The translations under genes and the position numbers were made by a program. From an uncultured Clostridia bacterium (GTDB lineage: Bacteria > Bacillota > Clostridia > Christensenellales > CAG-314): a stretch of DNA of 64,000 nucleotides. Positions 63,976 through 64,000 of this stretch are shown in pieces. Each line of letters begins with the position of its first letter. Position 1 is the stretch's first letter. Location: positions 87,432 to 151,431 of the forward strand of contig CALVLA010000003.1 of the NCBI GenBank assembly GCA_944336125.1, written 5' to 3'. The notes beneath the pieces are model-generated. The model did not search any database. It was not told where the DNA came from and worked only from the letters and a program-made list of their open reading frames with translations.

Positions 63976-64000
63976 ATAATTTGAGAAAAAGGCAAACGAC

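Overview
The window looks like the chromosome of a Clostridia-type Bacillota, probably an uncultured gut lineage. The evidence is the GlgC/GlgD pair of ADP-glucose pyrophosphorylase subunits, a Bacillus-type iron-sulfur PurF, the families DUF1836, DUF4914 and an EF-G-like GTPase, strong AGGAGG ribosome-binding sites, and many promoters of TTGACA-17-TATAAT type. No prophage, insertion sequence, CRISPR array, rRNA or tRNA was seen. No gene-free stretch exceeds about 220 bases.

Layout: (1) 1-4.2 kb: the end of an MMPL-type transporter, a methionine pair (MetY, MetA), rubrerythrin, a small membrane protein and a Nudix hydrolase. (2) 4.4-23.0 kb: a same-strand run with no terminator that I could see, covering glycogen and glucose-phosphate metabolism (pgm, pgi, malQ, glgB, glgC, glgD, glgA, glgP, an intracellular GH13 enzyme), then hisS, a CtpE-like P-type ATPase and a small membrane protein. 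(3) 23.0-43.0 kb: short units. These are a DUF1836 regulator, an SGNH hydrolase, an aldo/keto reductase with Fe-S cysteines, an NhaC antiporter, an HD protein, a cyclophilin, a DUF3810 protein with HELLH, a DUF4914 P-loop protein, a CYTH protein, a HAD phosphatase, a MATE transporter, an M3 peptidase, an acyl-CoA ligase, trmN6-rsmI, two membrane proteins and a divergent GH95-like protein. (4) 43.0-53.5 kb: a purine operon purE-C-F-N-H-D-L followed by nrdR, without purM. (5) 53.5-57.7 kb: rpsT with a very long tail, murI, an EF-G-like GTPase and a hotdog thioesterase. (6) 57.7-64 kb: a complete F-type ATP synthase operon atpBEFHAGDC whose delta subunit is reduced to about 71 residues.

The genes fit an anaerobe that stores glycogen through ADP-glucose and recovers it with phosphorylase and 4-alpha-glucanotransferase. 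It makes methionine by direct sulfhydrylation of O-acetylhomoserine, detoxifies peroxide with rubrerythrin and makes purines de novo.

The most unusual observations are the delta subunit lacking its F1-binding domain, ribosomal protein S20 with a tail of about 90 Lys/Ala-rich residues, and an EF-G paralogue with altered GTPase motifs. Three genes have a promoter placed so that transcription should begin at the ATG (leaderless mRNAs). At two loci the start of transcription falls inside the left arm of the upstream terminator. No clearly new multi-gene system was found.
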